This document shows, piece after piece, positions 54,873-64,000 of a stretch of 64,000 bases of DNA. The DNA is taken from NCBI GenBank assembly GCA_023957115.1, contig JAMLHN010000018.1, positions 1-64,000 on the forward strand, read 5' to 3'. Every line of letters begins with the position of its first letter. Within the stretch, counting starts at the first letter, position 1. A model generated the notes under the pieces. That model was given only the letters and a program-made list of their open reading frames with translations, was not told the DNA's origin and ran no database searches. Position numbers and translations under genes: made by a program. Source of the DNA: Thermomicrobiales bacterium. Its GTDB lineage: Bacteria > Chloroflexota > Chloroflexia > Thermomicrobiales > UBA6265.

Positions 54873-55701
54873 CGAATCCGGCCAGCGCAATCAGCGTCAG
54901 CAAATACGGCAACGCCAGGAGAAGATCGGTCGAGATGCCGATTCCCTTGATCTGCGCTTGCACCTGGAGCGCCTGCGACCCGGCGAACAGGAGACACGCG
55001 CCCAGCGTGCCAATCGGCATCCAGTTCCCAAAAATGACAGCCGCGAGGGCAATGAACCCGCGCCCGGCGGTCATGTCGCGCGTGAAGAGGGAGAGCGAGC
55101 CAATGGAGAGGTAGGCGCCGCCGGCCGCGGCAAACATTCCGCTCGTCATGACCGCGACGTAGCGGAGCTTGTCGACTGCGATGCCCACACTCTCAGCTGC
55201 CTGGGGACTCTCCCCACTTGCCATGAGGCGAAGTCCTGGTTTGGTCGTCCGTAGAAAATACCAGACGACGGGGACCAGCAGAAACGCGATGGGGACCAGC
55301 ACATTGACGCCGCTAGTCACATTTGGCAGCGTCTCGACCTGCGGGCTTCGTCCGGATTGCTGCCATAAGCGTTGACAGAGAAAGATCGTGATTCCTGCCG
55401 CGAGCAGGTTGATGGCCGTACCGGTGACGATCTGATCGGATCGCAGACCGATACTCCAGAAGGCGTGGATCAATCCGACCAGCGCACCGGAAATCAGGGC
55501 GCAAAGGAGCCCCCACCAGGGATTGTGCAGGTAGTAGGTTCCCAGCACCGCCACGAACGCGCCGGTGAGCATCATTCCTTCGAGCCCGATGTTCATGACA
55601 CCGGACCGCTCGCAGATGAGGCCGCCCATTGCCGCGAAGATCAACGGCGTCGCCATACGCAGGATCGCCTTGAGCAGGTTTATGTCGAAGAAGTCAGCCA
55701 T
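54820..55701 (-). CDS. Nucleoside-type ABC permease (NupQ/YufQ type)
   Basis: Branched-chain/ribose-type permease, 293 residues, about eight to ten spans. LIFAAMGGLICERSGVMNIGLEGMMLTGAF is the conserved N-terminal block (55587-55676), and GESPQAAESVGIAVDKLRY is the cytoplasmic coupling loop. Last gene of the BMP-type importer, 15 bp after its partner. Confidence 0.9.
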   Translation of the reverse strand: MADFFDINLLKAILRMATPLIFAAMGGLICERSGVMNIGLEGMMLTGAFVAVLGTYYLHNPWWGLLCALISGALVGLIHAFWSIGLRSDQIVTGTAINLLAAGITIFLCQRLWQQSGRSPQVETLPNVTSGVNVLVPIAFLLVPVVWYFLRTTKPGLRLMASGESPQAAESVGIAVDKLRYVAVMTSGMFAAAGGAYLSIGSLSLFTRDMTAGRGFIALAAVIFGNWMPIGTLGACLLFAGSQALQVQAQIKGIGISTDLLLALPYLLTLIALAGFVRNSRPPAGLGQHPTTH

Positions 55702-55715
55702 TCCCGCTCTGCTCC

Positions 55716-56834
55716 CTACAGCTCAGGCGCCACGCCCGGCTCGACGCCGACGGTATCTGTGCCTTCATCGAATCGCTGACCGCGCCGTTTGGCCCACCAG
55801 CTTTGAACGCGTCCCGAGGCGGCCAACGCGGCAAATGCCAGGATGACCAGACCTTGCAGCACCAGCACCAGTTCCTTGGACGTGCCGGCCTGGTTCTGCA
55901 TCGCGGTCGAGCCGCTCCGCAACGTTCCAAAGAGCAGCGCGGCAAGCACGACGCCAAATGGGTTGTTGCGGCCAACCAGACCAACCGCAATGGAGGCGAA
56001 TCCGTATCCCTGCGGCGCGTTGTACTGCTGGCCCAGGAGGCCAAGTGTCTCACTCGCGCCGCCCAATCCACCAAGCGCGCCGGAGATGAACATCGCAATC
56101 GTGATCGTCGCGCCCCAGCGCATACCGGCGTAGGCGGCCGCGCCCTTGCTCAAGCCGACGGTGCGGAGGCGATAGCCAAACGTCGTCCGGAAAAGCAGGT
56201 ACCAGACCAGCAACGCCATCAACAGGCCAAGAAGCAAGCCCGCGTGAAGGCGAGTCCCGGACAGGATGTTTGGCAGGCGCGCATCCGGACTGGACGGCTT
56301 GGTGGCTTGCAATTGTGGATTGACGGGCAGCCAGCCTTCGGTCCGCAGGAGGGTATAGCTCAAGACCTGAAACGCCAGATAGTTCAGCATGATGGTCGTG
56401 ATGACTTCATGCGCTCCGGAGACGGCCTTCAGGGCGCCGGCAATCGCACCCCAGATTCCGCCAGCGACAGCCGCCACCAGCAGCGCGCAGGGGATATAGA
56501 GCACGCGCGGCAAATCGAGGTTCCAGGCCGCGAAGACGCCGGCGGCCAGACCGCCCATCACCATCTGCCCTTCGATACCGATATTGAACAGACCGGCGCG
56601 ATAGGCCACCGCAAAGGCCAGGCCACCAAAAATGTATGGCGTGCTGGCGGCCAGCGTTTCGCCGATCGCGCGGCGGCTGCCGAAGGCACCTTCGAGCAAA
56701 GCCTTGTACGCGGTGACGGGGTTTTGTTGAGAAAGCAGAATGAAGATGGCCCCGACCAGCAATGCCACCGCGACGGCGGCCACCGAGGTCAGCACGGTCA
56801 TCGTCAAGCCACGCGACCGAAGGGAATCAGACAC
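55716..56834 (-). CDS. Nucleoside-type ABC permease (NupP/YufP type)
   Basis: A 372-residue permease from the GTG at 56834 (AAGGGG site), overlapping the ATPase stop by 8 bp; an ATG at 56870 is possible. LLEGAFGSRRAIGETLAAS, AGLFNIGIEGQMVMGG and VGLSKGAAAYAGMRWG match the larger permease of BMP-dependent nucleoside importers. Confidence 0.9.
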   Translation of the reverse strand: MSDSLRSRGLTMTVLTSVAAVAVALLVGAIFILLSQQNPVTAYKALLEGAFGSRRAIGETLAASTPYIFGGLAFAVAYRAGLFNIGIEGQMVMGGLAAGVFAAWNLDLPRVLYIPCALLVAAVAGGIWGAIAGALKAVSGAHEVITTIMLNYLAFQVLSYTLLRTEGWLPVNPQLQATKPSSPDARLPNILSGTRLHAGLLLGLLMALLVWYLLFRTTFGYRLRTVGLSKGAAAYAGMRWGATITIAMFISGALGGLGGASETLGLLGQQYNAPQGYGFASIAVGLVGRNNPFGVVLAALLFGTLRSGSTAMQNQAGTSKELVLVLQGLVILAFAALAASGRVQSWWAKRRGQRFDEGTDTVGVEPGVAPEL

Positions 56835-58395
56835 GGATCGGTTCCCCTTCCTGCTCGATCGTCTTGCCACCCATGAGCAATCCGCATTCGGCGCGGGTGA
56901 TCTTTCCGCTCGGGAAGTCTCCCACGATCCTGCCCTGGTAGATGATCAGAATTCTGTCGGCAAGATCGAAGATCTCGTCCAGGTCGAACGAGATCAGCAT
57001 GACCCCCCGTCCCTTGTCCCGTTCCTCGACCAGCTGTCCGTGGACGAACTCGATTGCGCCGACATCGAGACCGCGGGTCGGTTGGATCGCCAAAATCACA
57101 TCCGGTTCGCGAAAGAGCTCGCGGGCAATGATGAACTTTTGCTGGTTGCCGCCCGACAGCGAGCCCGCCGGTGTCTCCGGTCCGGGAGCGCGCACATCGA
57201 ATTCGGCCATCTCTTTGGCCGCAATCTCGCGCGTGCGGGCATAGTCGATCCGGCCACCCGAGCTGAACGGAGCGAAGGTGCTGTTTCCGAGAAGCATGTT
57301 CTCGGTCAGCGAGAATGGAAGCACGAGACCGCGATGATGCCGGTCTTCCGGGATGTACGAGAGCCCCACCTCGCGCAGCTCGATCGGGTTCCAGCCGGTC
57401 GTTTCCGTCCCCTGGATCATGATCGTGCCGGAATCGGGCTTCTGCAACCCGGCGATGCACTCGACCAGCTCGGTCTGGCCGTTGCCTTCCACCCCGGCGA
57501 CGCCAACGATCTCGCCCCGGCGTACACCGAGGCTCAACCCATCGAGAACGTCGCGGTTGCCTTTGCCACGCAGATGGAGATCGAACACCTGGAGCACCGC
57601 ATCGCCCGGTTGAGATGGCGGCCGGTCGACGTGCAAGCGCACATCGCGACCAACCATTAGCTCGGCAAGCTCTTCGGCGGTCGTTTCTCTCGTCTCGCGC
57701 GTACCGACCGTCTTGCCGCGCCGAATGACGGTCACCCGATCGCTGATGGCGGCGACCTCACGCAGCTTGTGTGTGATAAAGATGACCGTGTGGCCCGCTT
57801 CCTTGAGCTGAAGCAGAATGTCGTAGAGGTCTTCGACTTCCTGTGGGGTCAGCAATGCCGTTGGCTCGTCGAGAATCAAGGTCCGGCTCTGCTGGTACAA
57901 CACGCGGAGAATCTCGACGCGCTGTTGCATACCGACCGGCAGCTCGTCGATCAACGCCTTGGGATCGACACGCAATCCATACCGCTCGGCCGTCTCCCCA
58001 ACGGTCCGTTCCGCCGCTCGGCGATCCAATGTGAACGAGGCTCCCTCATTCCCCAGGATGACGTTCTCGGTGACCGTGAACCGAGAGATCAGCATGAAAT
58101 GCTGGTGAACCATTCCCAGCCCGGCATTGACCGCGTCACGGGGGCTATGGAAGCGAGCCGGTACACCGTCGATGCGGATCTCGCCGCTATCGGGCGGATA
58201 GAGCCCCATCAGGATGTTCATCAGGGTCGATTTGCCGGCCCCGTTTTCACCAAGCAGCGCATGGATCTCGCCTCGCCGAACGGAGAGATCGATCCCGTCA
58301 TTGGCGACGACACCGGGGAACCGCTTGACGATTCCGGCCATCTCGACCGCCAGCGGCGCCTGGGGTTCGGGCTGAACTACCACCCTGGACTCCAA
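56827..58395 (-). CDS. Nucleoside-type ABC ATPase (NupO/YufO type)
   Basis: Duplicated ATPase of 522 residues. The first domain has LLGENGAGKSTLMNILMG, GMQQRVEILRVLY and LILDEPTALLTPQE. The second has VAGVEGNGQTELVECIAG, LSGGNQQKFIIARELF and ILAIQPTRGLDVGA. The degenerate second P-loop is usual for this subfamily. It energises the two permeases downstream. Confidence 0.93.
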   Translation of the reverse strand: MESRVVVQPEPQAPLAVEMAGIVKRFPGVVANDGIDLSVRRGEIHALLGENGAGKSTLMNILMGLYPPDSGEIRIDGVPARFHSPRDAVNAGLGMVHQHFMLISRFTVTENVILGNEGASFTLDRRAAERTVGETAERYGLRVDPKALIDELPVGMQQRVEILRVLYQQSRTLILDEPTALLTPQEVEDLYDILLQLKEAGHTVIFITHKLREVAAISDRVTVIRRGKTVGTRETRETTAEELAELMVGRDVRLHVDRPPSQPGDAVLQVFDLHLRGKGNRDVLDGLSLGVRRGEIVGVAGVEGNGQTELVECIAGLQKPDSGTIMIQGTETTGWNPIELREVGLSYIPEDRHHRGLVLPFSLTENMLLGNSTFAPFSSGGRIDYARTREIAAKEMAEFDVRAPGPETPAGSLSGGNQQKFIIARELFREPDVILAIQPTRGLDVGAIEFVHGQLVEERDKGRGVMLISFDLDEIFDLADRILIIYQGRIVGDFPSGKITRAECGLLMGGKTIEQEGEPIRV

Positions 58396-58564
58396 CGTAT
58401 TTCAGCCGTCAAAGATCAGCACCTTGAAAGCGAACGTACACCGAACGCACGCATTGTACCCGGCAGCGCCCGTGGACGCCGGACGAAACGATGCCAGCGT
58501 CCGGTGTCCAGGGTGGTCGATGAACAAGAGAGCGCCGTTCCGCTCTGGACTCTGGACCCCGGAC

Positions 58565-58593
58565 AAAAAAGGAGCCCGCGAGAAGCGGACTCC
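58565..58593 (-). terminator. Intrinsic terminator after the BMP gene
   Basis: On the minus strand, stem GGAGTCCGC/GCGGGCTCC (58571-58593) is followed by TTTTTT (58565-58570). It lies 30 bp past the binding-protein stop, so binding protein should be made in excess over the transporter subunits. Confidence 0.85.
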
Positions 58594-58622
58594 CTTTGAA
58601 CTTTCGTACGACGTCGTTCTGC

Positions 58623-59660
58623 CTAGCCGGCCGCGGGGACCTCGAAGACCTCGTACTCCTCATCGGTCGACGGAGCCACCAGGGAGCCATCGAGGATCAT
58701 CGACTGGAAGGTCTCGACCTCGGTCATGATTTCGGCTGGAACCCGGCCGTTCGGGTCCTCGAAGCCGACACCACCCTCGGCAATGCCGAGGCTGTGGACA
58801 CCCGCCGTGAAGGTACCGTTGACCTCCTGCTCGATCGCCTGGTAGACGCCGGTATCGACACCCTTGCGAACGACGAACGCCTCGAAACCGGGAGCATTGT
58901 GCTCCTGGGTGACGTCCACGCCGATGACCCACTGCTCGCCCGGATTGTTCAGCTCAGAAATCGCGCTGTACGCGCCCACACCGGTCAGGCCGGCGATCGG
59001 GAAAAGGATGTCGGCACCATCGGCGAACTGGGCCAGCGCCAGCTCTTTGCCCTTGTCTGGATCGCCAAAATCATCCGCATAGGCGATCACGATCTCGGCA
59101 TCCGGGTTGACCGCTTCGACGCCGGCGCGGAAGCCGACTTCGTAGCGGATGACCGGCGGGATGCGCTGGCCGCCGATGATGCCGAGCTTGTTCGTTTGGG
59201 TCATGAGTCCCGCGGCAACACCGCCCAGGAACGCCGCCTCCTGCTCACGGTAGAGCACCGACTGCACATTGTCCGCCTCGACCGCGGCATCGATAATCGC
59301 GAAATGCGCGTCCGGGTACTGCGCGGCAACCTGAGCAACCGCATCGGTCAGCAGGAAGCCGACGGCAACCGTCAGCGGGCCCTGCTCGACCCCCGCCGTC
59401 AAGTTCGGAACATAGGCCGGGATATCGACCGATTCGAGCACTTTCCACTCGATACCGAAATCCTCGGCGGCCTGGGTTCCACCCGCGTTGGCGAGGTCGT
59501 TGAAATTCTGATCGCCAAGCCCAGCGGTGTCGGTCACCATGGTGACCGTGAAGCCCGCATCCTGCGCCCCAACACTCTGCAACGAAATCGGGAGTGCCGC
59601 AACGGCCGGAGCGGCAACCGCGGCCCCAACGAACGCGCGGCGAGTCAATCGAACCGTCAT
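58623..59660 (-). CDS. BMP-family nucleoside-binding protein
   Basis: Substrate-binding protein of the PnrA/Med/BMP family, 345 residues. Tat-type signal LTRRAFVGAAVAAPAVA with no lipobox Cys. Mature segments MVTDTAGLGDQNFNDLANAG, YREQEAAFLGGVAAGLM, GGQRIPPVIRYEVGFRAG and GVDVTQEHNAPGFE match nucleoside-binding members. First gene of the importer operon; GAGGAGAAAGAGG precedes the ATG. Purine nucleosides are likely substrates by family. Confidence 0.92.
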   Translation of the reverse strand: MTVRLTRRAFVGAAVAAPAVAALPISLQSVGAQDAGFTVTMVTDTAGLGDQNFNDLANAGGTQAAEDFGIEWKVLESVDIPAYVPNLTAGVEQGPLTVAVGFLLTDAVAQVAAQYPDAHFAIIDAAVEADNVQSVLYREQEAAFLGGVAAGLMTQTNKLGIIGGQRIPPVIRYEVGFRAGVEAVNPDAEIVIAYADDFGDPDKGKELALAQFADGADILFPIAGLTGVGAYSAISELNNPGEQWVIGVDVTQEHNAPGFEAFVVRKGVDTGVYQAIEQEVNGTFTAGVHSLGIAEGGVGFEDPNGRVPAEIMTEVETFQSMILDGSLVAPSTDEEYEVFEVPAAG

Positions 59661-59803
59661 CCTCTTTCTCCTCTGGCTGATCCCAACAAATCCCGCATCT
59701 CACACGAAAACGCGAGTGCTGGGCACCCGCGCACGCTAGCCGGGAGTCTACCATGCAGACGGACATAATCCGCTGCCGGCGGGTGTAGAGCTGGGAAAGC
59801 CCA

Positions 59804-59830
59804 ACTCCGAAATCCCAACTCCTAACTCCT
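59804..59830. repeat. Heptamer-type repeat at the moaC stop
   Basis: AACTCC units (AACTCCGAAATCCCAACTC, CTAACTCC) abut and overlap the moaC stop codon. The 19-mer at 59810-59828 is the exact reverse complement of 2936-2954. Confidence 0.85.
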
Positions 59831-60305
59831 AAGGTTCCCTCACCCAATGCCCGCTTCGGCCGCCTTCTTTCTCCTGCACGCCGATCCCCTCGATGGTCAT
59901 GCCCCGATCGACGGCCTTGACCATGTCGTAAATGGTCAGCGCCGCGCCCGAAACGGCGGTGAGCGCTTCCATTTCCACGCCGGTTTGACCGCGCGTTTCG
60001 ACCGTCGCTTCGATGCCGATCCCGTCCGGCTCGATCGCGAACGAGACGGCGACCTTGGTCAGCATCAGCGGATGACACATCGGGATCAGATCGGACGTTT
60101 TCTTGGCGGCCATGATGGCCGCCACCTGGGCGACTGCCAGAACATCCCCCTTCTTTGCACGTCCCTCACGGATCAGCTCGACCGTCTCGGGTTGCATCCG
60201 CACGAACCCGGTGGCGACCGCACGGCGGGAGGTAACCTCTTTTCCGCCGACGTCGACCATGTGGGCGCGTCCAGATTCATCGAAGTGGGTCAGCTTTTCC
60301 GGCAT
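59829..60305 (-). CDS. moaC: Cyclic pyranopterin monophosphate synthase
   Basis: Second step of molybdenum cofactor synthesis, forming cPMP from the MoaA product. 158 residues, a normal length. Motifs [58 protein letters not shown] and VKAVDRGM with the active-site Lys and Asp. Other moa genes are not in the window. It starts 4 bp after the sugar-isomerase gene stop, in one transcript. Confidence 0.96.
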   Translation of the reverse strand: MPEKLTHFDESGRAHMVDVGGKEVTSRRAVATGFVRMQPETVELIREGRAKKGDVLAVAQVAAIMAAKKTSDLIPMCHPLMLTKVAVSFAIEPDGIGIEATVETRGQTGVEMEALTAVSGAALTIYDMVKAVDRGMTIEGIGVQEKEGGRSGHWVREP

Positions 60306-60309
60306 TGCG

Positions 60310-61125
60310 CTACCAGGTCAGTCCGAACTTCTCATGCAGATTGGCGACCGTGCGTTTGGCCGCCGTCAGGCAACCATCGTAGTCCGGCCATCCCTTGTCG
60401 TCGAATTCCACTTCGGCGCTGATCGGCCCCTCGTATCCGGCGGCGTTCACCTTGGCAAGCAATGCGGCCATATCAATCTCTCCGTCACCCGGTGGCGGGA
60501 AGTTGAACACCCCCTTGCCGCCGATCTTGTCCTTGAAATGGAAATGGATCAACTGGGGCAGCGCGTAGTCGATATCCTCAACCGGATCGGCGCCGGCGTA
60601 ATAGATGACATTGCCCGGATCGTAGTTGAATCCGATCGTCCCGGGCCGATCGATTCGGGCCAGGATATCGACGCCAATCCTGGCCGTCGGCAGCATGTTG
60701 CTGTCAGTCTCCATACCGATCTTGAGCCCCTTGCCAGCGGCCTTGTCGCAGAGCTCGGTCACATTCGCGAAATAGGCGTCGTGCTCCGCGTCGGTTTTGG
60801 CATCTCCGGTGAACGTGTTGACGATCGACATACCGAGCACCTCGGCGATATCGATCACACGGCCAAGCCGCTCCTTGCCCTCATCGGTCTGGAGCTGGGT
60901 ATGACCGGCAATGCTGACGGGATTCAACCCCAGATCGGCCAGTTTGGTCTGGATCCGGTTGAGCTCCGCATCGGTGACCGTGTCCGGGTCGATGTGCTCG
61001 AACCACCCCTTGACCGCACCGATCTCACAGTTGCGATAGCCGGCGTCCGCCAACCCTTCGAGCGCAGCGTCGATGGGATGCGGCGCAAAAACGATGGTCG
61101 ATCCGAGAATGAGATTGTTTGGCAT
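60310..61125 (-). CDS. Sugar phosphate isomerase/epimerase family protein
   Basis: AP-endonuclease-2-type TIM barrel (IolE/hydroxypyruvate-isomerase superfamily), 271 residues. Metal-binding candidates: Glu in [11 protein letters not shown], Asp/Asn in GFNYDPGN, His in [12 protein letters not shown] and Glu in [11 protein letters not shown]. Substrate unknown. It starts directly after the upstream hydrolase stop. Confidence 0.85.
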   Translation of the reverse strand: MPNNLILGSTIVFAPHPIDAALEGLADAGYRNCEIGAVKGWFEHIDPDTVTDAELNRIQTKLADLGLNPVSIAGHTQLQTDEGKERLGRVIDIAEVLGMSIVNTFTGDAKTDAEHDAYFANVTELCDKAAGKGLKIGMETDSNMLPTARIGVDILARIDRPGTIGFNYDPGNVIYYAGADPVEDIDYALPQLIHFHFKDKIGGKGVFNFPPPGDGEIDMAALLAKVNAAGYEGPISAEVEFDDKGWPDYDGCLTAAKRTVANLHEKFGLTW

Positions 61126-61959
61126 CTAGTCGACTCCATTGGCGCCCTGCTCGGCCTCGAGCAGGAAATTTCCGACTGAACGATTGAAAAGCTCCGCCTG
61201 CTCCCAGAACACTCCGTGACCTGCCTCGGGAATGGTGGTCAACGTCGCGCCGGGGATCGCATTGGCAATCTCGATCGAATAACGGAGCGGCGTATAGATG
61301 TCCTCCTCGCCGACGATCACATGGGTTGGCGCGGTAATCGACGGCAACCGTGCGAGCGTGTCATGCGCCTTGAACGCGGCCGACTGCCGGAGATAGCTCT
61401 CCAACGATTGCGGAAAGGGCATCTGCTCACTGTCGCGCAGCAACGCGGGAAGCGGATCGGGGTCGGCATTGAAGAAACGCTCGGTGAAGACCCACAACCA
61501 GGTTGTTCGGTCCCAGGCTACTCTTCCCTGCGTTTCGAAAACATGGTCCCATTGCGTCATCAGCTCGACCATCCAGGGGTCACTCTTCGGCCAGGAGCAG
61601 ACGATCGTCGCGCTCCGCGTCCGCTCCGGATACCCGATGGCGAACTCCTGCGCAATCGCCCCGCCCATCGAAGCACCGGCGATGTGCGCGCTCGGCCAAC
61701 CAATGACATCCATCAACCCGGCCAGATCCGTCGCAAACTGCGCCATCGGATAGGGTTTCGGGTCGGAGCCACCGCCGGTTTCGCCGACGTCTCGATTGTC
61801 GAAGGTCAGCACTGTAAAGTGCCGGCTCAACACGTCAACCTGGGCATCCCAACCTGCCCGGGGGGAGCCAATCCCGTTGATGAGCGCAACGGGAGGGCCG
61901 GATCCCACCAGATCGTAGGCAATCTCCAGATCTCCAACCGCAGCCTTTGGCATGCGCAC
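61126..61959 (-). CDS. Alpha/beta hydrolase
   Basis: A 277-residue alpha/beta-fold hydrolase. Oxyanion region LINGIGSPRAGWDAQ, nucleophile elbow AGASMGGAIAQEFA, acid in HVIVGEEDIYTP and catalytic His in IPEAGHGVFWEQ. It resembles the family with 3-oxoadipate enol-lactonase and aclacinomycin methylesterase, but the substrate is not predictable. First gene of a compact transcript with the isomerase and moaC. Confidence 0.87.
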   Translation of the reverse strand: MRMPKAAVGDLEIAYDLVGSGPPVALINGIGSPRAGWDAQVDVLSRHFTVLTFDNRDVGETGGGSDPKPYPMAQFATDLAGLMDVIGWPSAHIAGASMGGAIAQEFAIGYPERTRSATIVCSWPKSDPWMVELMTQWDHVFETQGRVAWDRTTWLWVFTERFFNADPDPLPALLRDSEQMPFPQSLESYLRQSAAFKAHDTLARLPSITAPTHVIVGEEDIYTPLRYSIEIANAIPGATLTTIPEAGHGVFWEQAELFNRSVGNFLLEAEQGANGVD

Positions 61960-62199
61960 CTCCTGTGCCCAAATGCATCTGTCGAACGTCGTCGCGCATC
62001 ATAGCCGACCCGATTCATGAATGTGGTCTAGTTGTGCCACGAATGATCGATTCCATCCACCACATTGCCCAGATTTCTGCGTACGTACGCAGCATAGTTT
62101 GTTGCATGCCCGAAACGTGCGTGATAGGGTGGAGACATCCCGCTGTGACAATTCGACACATCTGCAGCGTGCCGGTGGCGCCGGCTGAGGGGGAAGCAG

Positions 62200-64000
62200 A
62201 TGGGCCTCGCACGTAGAGATCGTTCGTATTCGCGACCGTTTGGACGGACCGGCGGCATTTTCGCGCCTGAATCGCCCGAGATCAGTCGTCGTGTCGTCCT
62301 GAAGGCGAGCGCCCTGCTTGCCGCATTGGCAACGGGAACAGTATTTGGCGGGGGACGCGTCGTTTCCCATGCAGCCGCACAAGAGTCCGCGCCCGTCTCG
62401 TCGTTCGAATGGGTCGAAAGCGACTACATATCGGCCGATCTCATAGGAACCGGGAACTCGTTCATCGCCGAGGCGCCGTTTCTCTTCAGTTCGGTTGGCG
62501 CCAGCTGGCCGGTCGACGTTGGGGATTGGCCGGTCGTGCTCATCGAAGTCTCGACCGATGGAGTGAACTACTCCGAAACCTTCTCGGTTGGCGCATCCAG
62601 TGAATCCGGTCTGGTCGATCCGGGCGAGCGAATCTTCTCTCCACTCGTTTGCGCAACCCAGGGGGCAACGCTTCGCTACCGAACGGTCGACGGCGCGGGT
62701 AATCCGGCGTTCATCCCCGGCCTGACCTTCACCTTCATCGATTCGAGCAACGGACCATCGGTCGGGGATTTCCCGCAGTCGATCGCCGCCAAGGGAGCGT
62801 ACGACGTTTCTGTCCCGCCCGCGCTGATCAGCCGGCTGGAATGGGGCGCCGTTGAGTCCTACCGATTCGAGGAAGACGGCGAATGGTGGCTCAAGGAATA
62901 CCAGTTCGTCGAGCACGCGATCGTCCACCATTCGGAAACTCCGAACTCCCAGGACCCGCTGGAAGCCATCCGGTCGATCTACTACTACCACGCGGTCACC
63001 CGCGGGTGGCATGACATTGGCTACAACTATCTGGTCGACAAGTACGGCAATATCTATGAAGGACGGGCCGGCGGACGCAACGTCGTTGGCGGTCACGCCT
63101 ACGAGTACGCGCATGGATCGAGCGGGATCTGCTTCATCGGCGAGTTCTTCGATGACGAGGTCACGGAGGAGGCATTGGCGTCGATGGTCGCCATCCTCGC
63201 CTGGACCTGTCGCGATCTCGATCCGCTGGGGCAGCGGGATTTCCATTCCGAAACCCAGGTTCCCACCATTTGCGCGCATCGGGATGTGAACCTCTCGACC
63301 TGCCCCGGTGACAAGGCATACGCCGAGCTTCCGACTTTGCGCGCGCTGGTCGCGCAAACGCTGGCGAACTTTCCAGCTGGGGTGGCGGCTGATCTGATCG
63401 TGGGCGATCAGGTTCGAACCGTGGTCGGCACACCGGCCCGTGACGATGCCGGCTTCGCTGCCCCACAGACCCTCGAGCTGCCGGAATACGCTGTAGGCAT
63501 CGTCATGGCGGGGCCTGTTTTCGCGGATGGGCTGCCCTGGTATCTCATCTCGACCGACTACGGCCGCGGTTGGGTCGAATACTCCGCGCTCTTTCGCGAT
63601 CCCCCGATCGGCGGAACGAGCGGAATCTTCGGTCTCGAGGACATCGTCGAGCTCACCGAATCGGCCAACCTGCGGAATCGGCCGGGCGCCCAGTCGGAGG
63701 TCGCGGAGCACGCACCTGCTGGCACGGTTGGGTTGATCGTAGCCGGCCCGGAAGACGCCGACGGATACCGCTGGTATCGAGTCATGACCCGCGAACGATT
63801 CGCCTGGGTCGCGAGCACGTACCTGACCTGGTCAACTCAACCGGCTCCCGATCGACCGATACCAACCACCGATCTGTTCGTTGGCGACTCGGTTCGCGTC
63901 TTCGATGGGCCGCTGCAGGTTCACCGTACACCGGGACTGGGTGACGATGTCATCGGTATTCTGCAAACCGGTGACGTCGGAATCCTGACCGCGGGGCCAG
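62200..64000 (+). CDS. Tat-exported PGRP-type amidase with SH3-like repeats (partial)
   Basis: Cell-wall hydrolase, at least 600 residues, open at the window end. ATG 62200 with upstream GAGGGGGAAG. Tat signal ISRRVVLKASALLAALATG. Residues about 70-210 are a beta-rich domain. About 215-385 is an N-acetylmuramoyl-L-alanine amidase/PGRP domain: HAIVHHSETPNSQ (zinc His), WHDIGYNYLVDKYGNIYEGR, GICFIGEF and ICAHRDVNLSTCPGD (zinc His and Cys). After it come SH3-like segments (TESANLRNRPGAQSEV, YRWYRV, FAWVASTYL, LQVHRTPGLGDDV). It is expected to act outside the membrane. Confidence 0.92.
   Translation, partial: MGLARRDRSYSRPFGRTGGIFAPESPEISRRVVLKASALLAALATGTVFGGGRVVSHAAAQESAPVSSFEWVESDYISADLIGTGNSFIAEAPFLFSSVGASWPVDVGDWPVVLIEVSTDGVNYSETFSVGASSESGLVDPGERIFSPLVCATQGATLRYRTVDGAGNPAFIPGLTFTFIDSSNGPSVGDFPQSIAAKGAYDVSVPPALISRLEWGAVESYRFEEDGEWWLKEYQFVEHAIVHHSETPNSQDPLEAIRSIYYYHAVTRGWHDIGYNYLVDKYGNIYEGRAGGRNVVGGHAYEYAHGSSGICFIGEFFDDEVTEEALASMVAILAWTCRDLDPLGQRDFHSETQVPTICAHRDVNLSTCPGDKAYAELPTLRALVAQTLANFPAGVAADLIVGDQVRTVVGTPARDDAGFAAPQTLELPEYAVGIVMAGPVFADGLPWYLISTDYGRGWVEYSALFRDPPIGGTSGIFGLEDIVELTESANLRNRPGAQSEVAEHAPAGTVGLIVAGPEDADGYRWYRVMTRERFAWVASTYLTWSTQPAPDRPIPTTDLFVGDSVRVFDGPLQVHRTPGLGDDVIGILQTGDVGILTAGP

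Noticed and set aside
61999-63711. A 570-codon minus-strand frame opposite the PGRP amidase
   Set aside because: Antisense to a clear Tat-PGRP-SH3 gene that runs off the window; no domain support.

Overview
The window looks like chromosome from a GC-rich bacterium of the Chloroflexota, most like the class Thermomicrobia (Sphaerobacter/Thermomicrobium relatives). This placement is inferred from gene content: LysW-carrier lysine/arginine synthesis, T-box and SAM-I leaders, a clade II nos cluster with a NosB-type protein, actinobacterial-like SdhC/D sequences and many Tat-type signal peptides. No rRNA, tRNA, CRISPR array, transposase or integrase was seen.

Layout. 0-3 kb (minus): metX-metY behind a SAM-I riboswitch; metY carries a cluster of one-base losses. 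3-7.7 kb (minus): a frameshifted ABC-F ATPase, a HerA/YjgR-type ATPase and an aldo/keto reductase. 7.9-18.5 kb (plus): a complete LysW-type pathway. A T-box with an Arg (CGC) specifier precedes argF, lysW, a degenerate LysX-like ATP-grasp gene, lysK and an ArgX-type ligase. A second T-box with a Lys (AAG) specifier precedes lysX. lysY, an LLM oxidoreductase, lysZ and lysJ follow. 18.5-20 kb: a secreted propeller-like protein. 20-30 kb (minus): proS, then cytochrome c, nosL, nosY, nosF, nosD, nosB, nosZ and a second, paralogous cytochrome c (listed by coordinate; transcription runs the other way). 30-38 kb: a cystathionine synthase/lyase, Hsp20, an orphan sugar-ABC ATPase, a KDG-kinase-like PfkB kinase, a GNAT acetyltransferase, thrC-thrB and a class F sortase. 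38-46.7 kb (minus): a sugar or sugar-acid operon (binding protein, two permeases, ATPase, M20 amidohydrolase, gluconate-dehydratase-like enolase, DapA-family lyase). 46.8-50.8 kb (plus): hyuA-hyuB and a small Cys-rich protein. 50.8-54.3 kb (minus): slipin, NfeD and a fused SdhD-SdhC membrane anchor. 54.4-62 kb: VanZ, a nucleoside-type BMP ABC transporter, moaC, a sugar isomerase and an alpha/beta hydrolase. 62.2 kb to the edge: a Tat-exported PGRP amidase, cut by the window end.

How the parts connect. The 8-18.5 kb block makes lysine and arginine on one protein carrier, LysW. The two T-boxes suggest that the arginine and lysine branches are sensed separately although LysW, LysK, LysY, LysZ and LysJ are shared. 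A third LysX-like protein that has lost its ATP-grasp residues lies between lysW and lysK and is the most novel element here. The nos block reduces N2O and is bracketed by two related cytochromes that may feed it electrons. The 38-46.7 kb operon and the KDG kinase at 33.5 kb suggest sugar-acid catabolism.

Intergenic DNA is rich in heptanucleotide tandem repeats that often touch stop codons, and in several dispersed palindromic repeats. Frameshifts in metY, ABC-F, the sugar-binding protein, the GNAT gene and the HerA C-terminus are mostly one-base changes, some in homopolymers, so at least some may be sequence errors.
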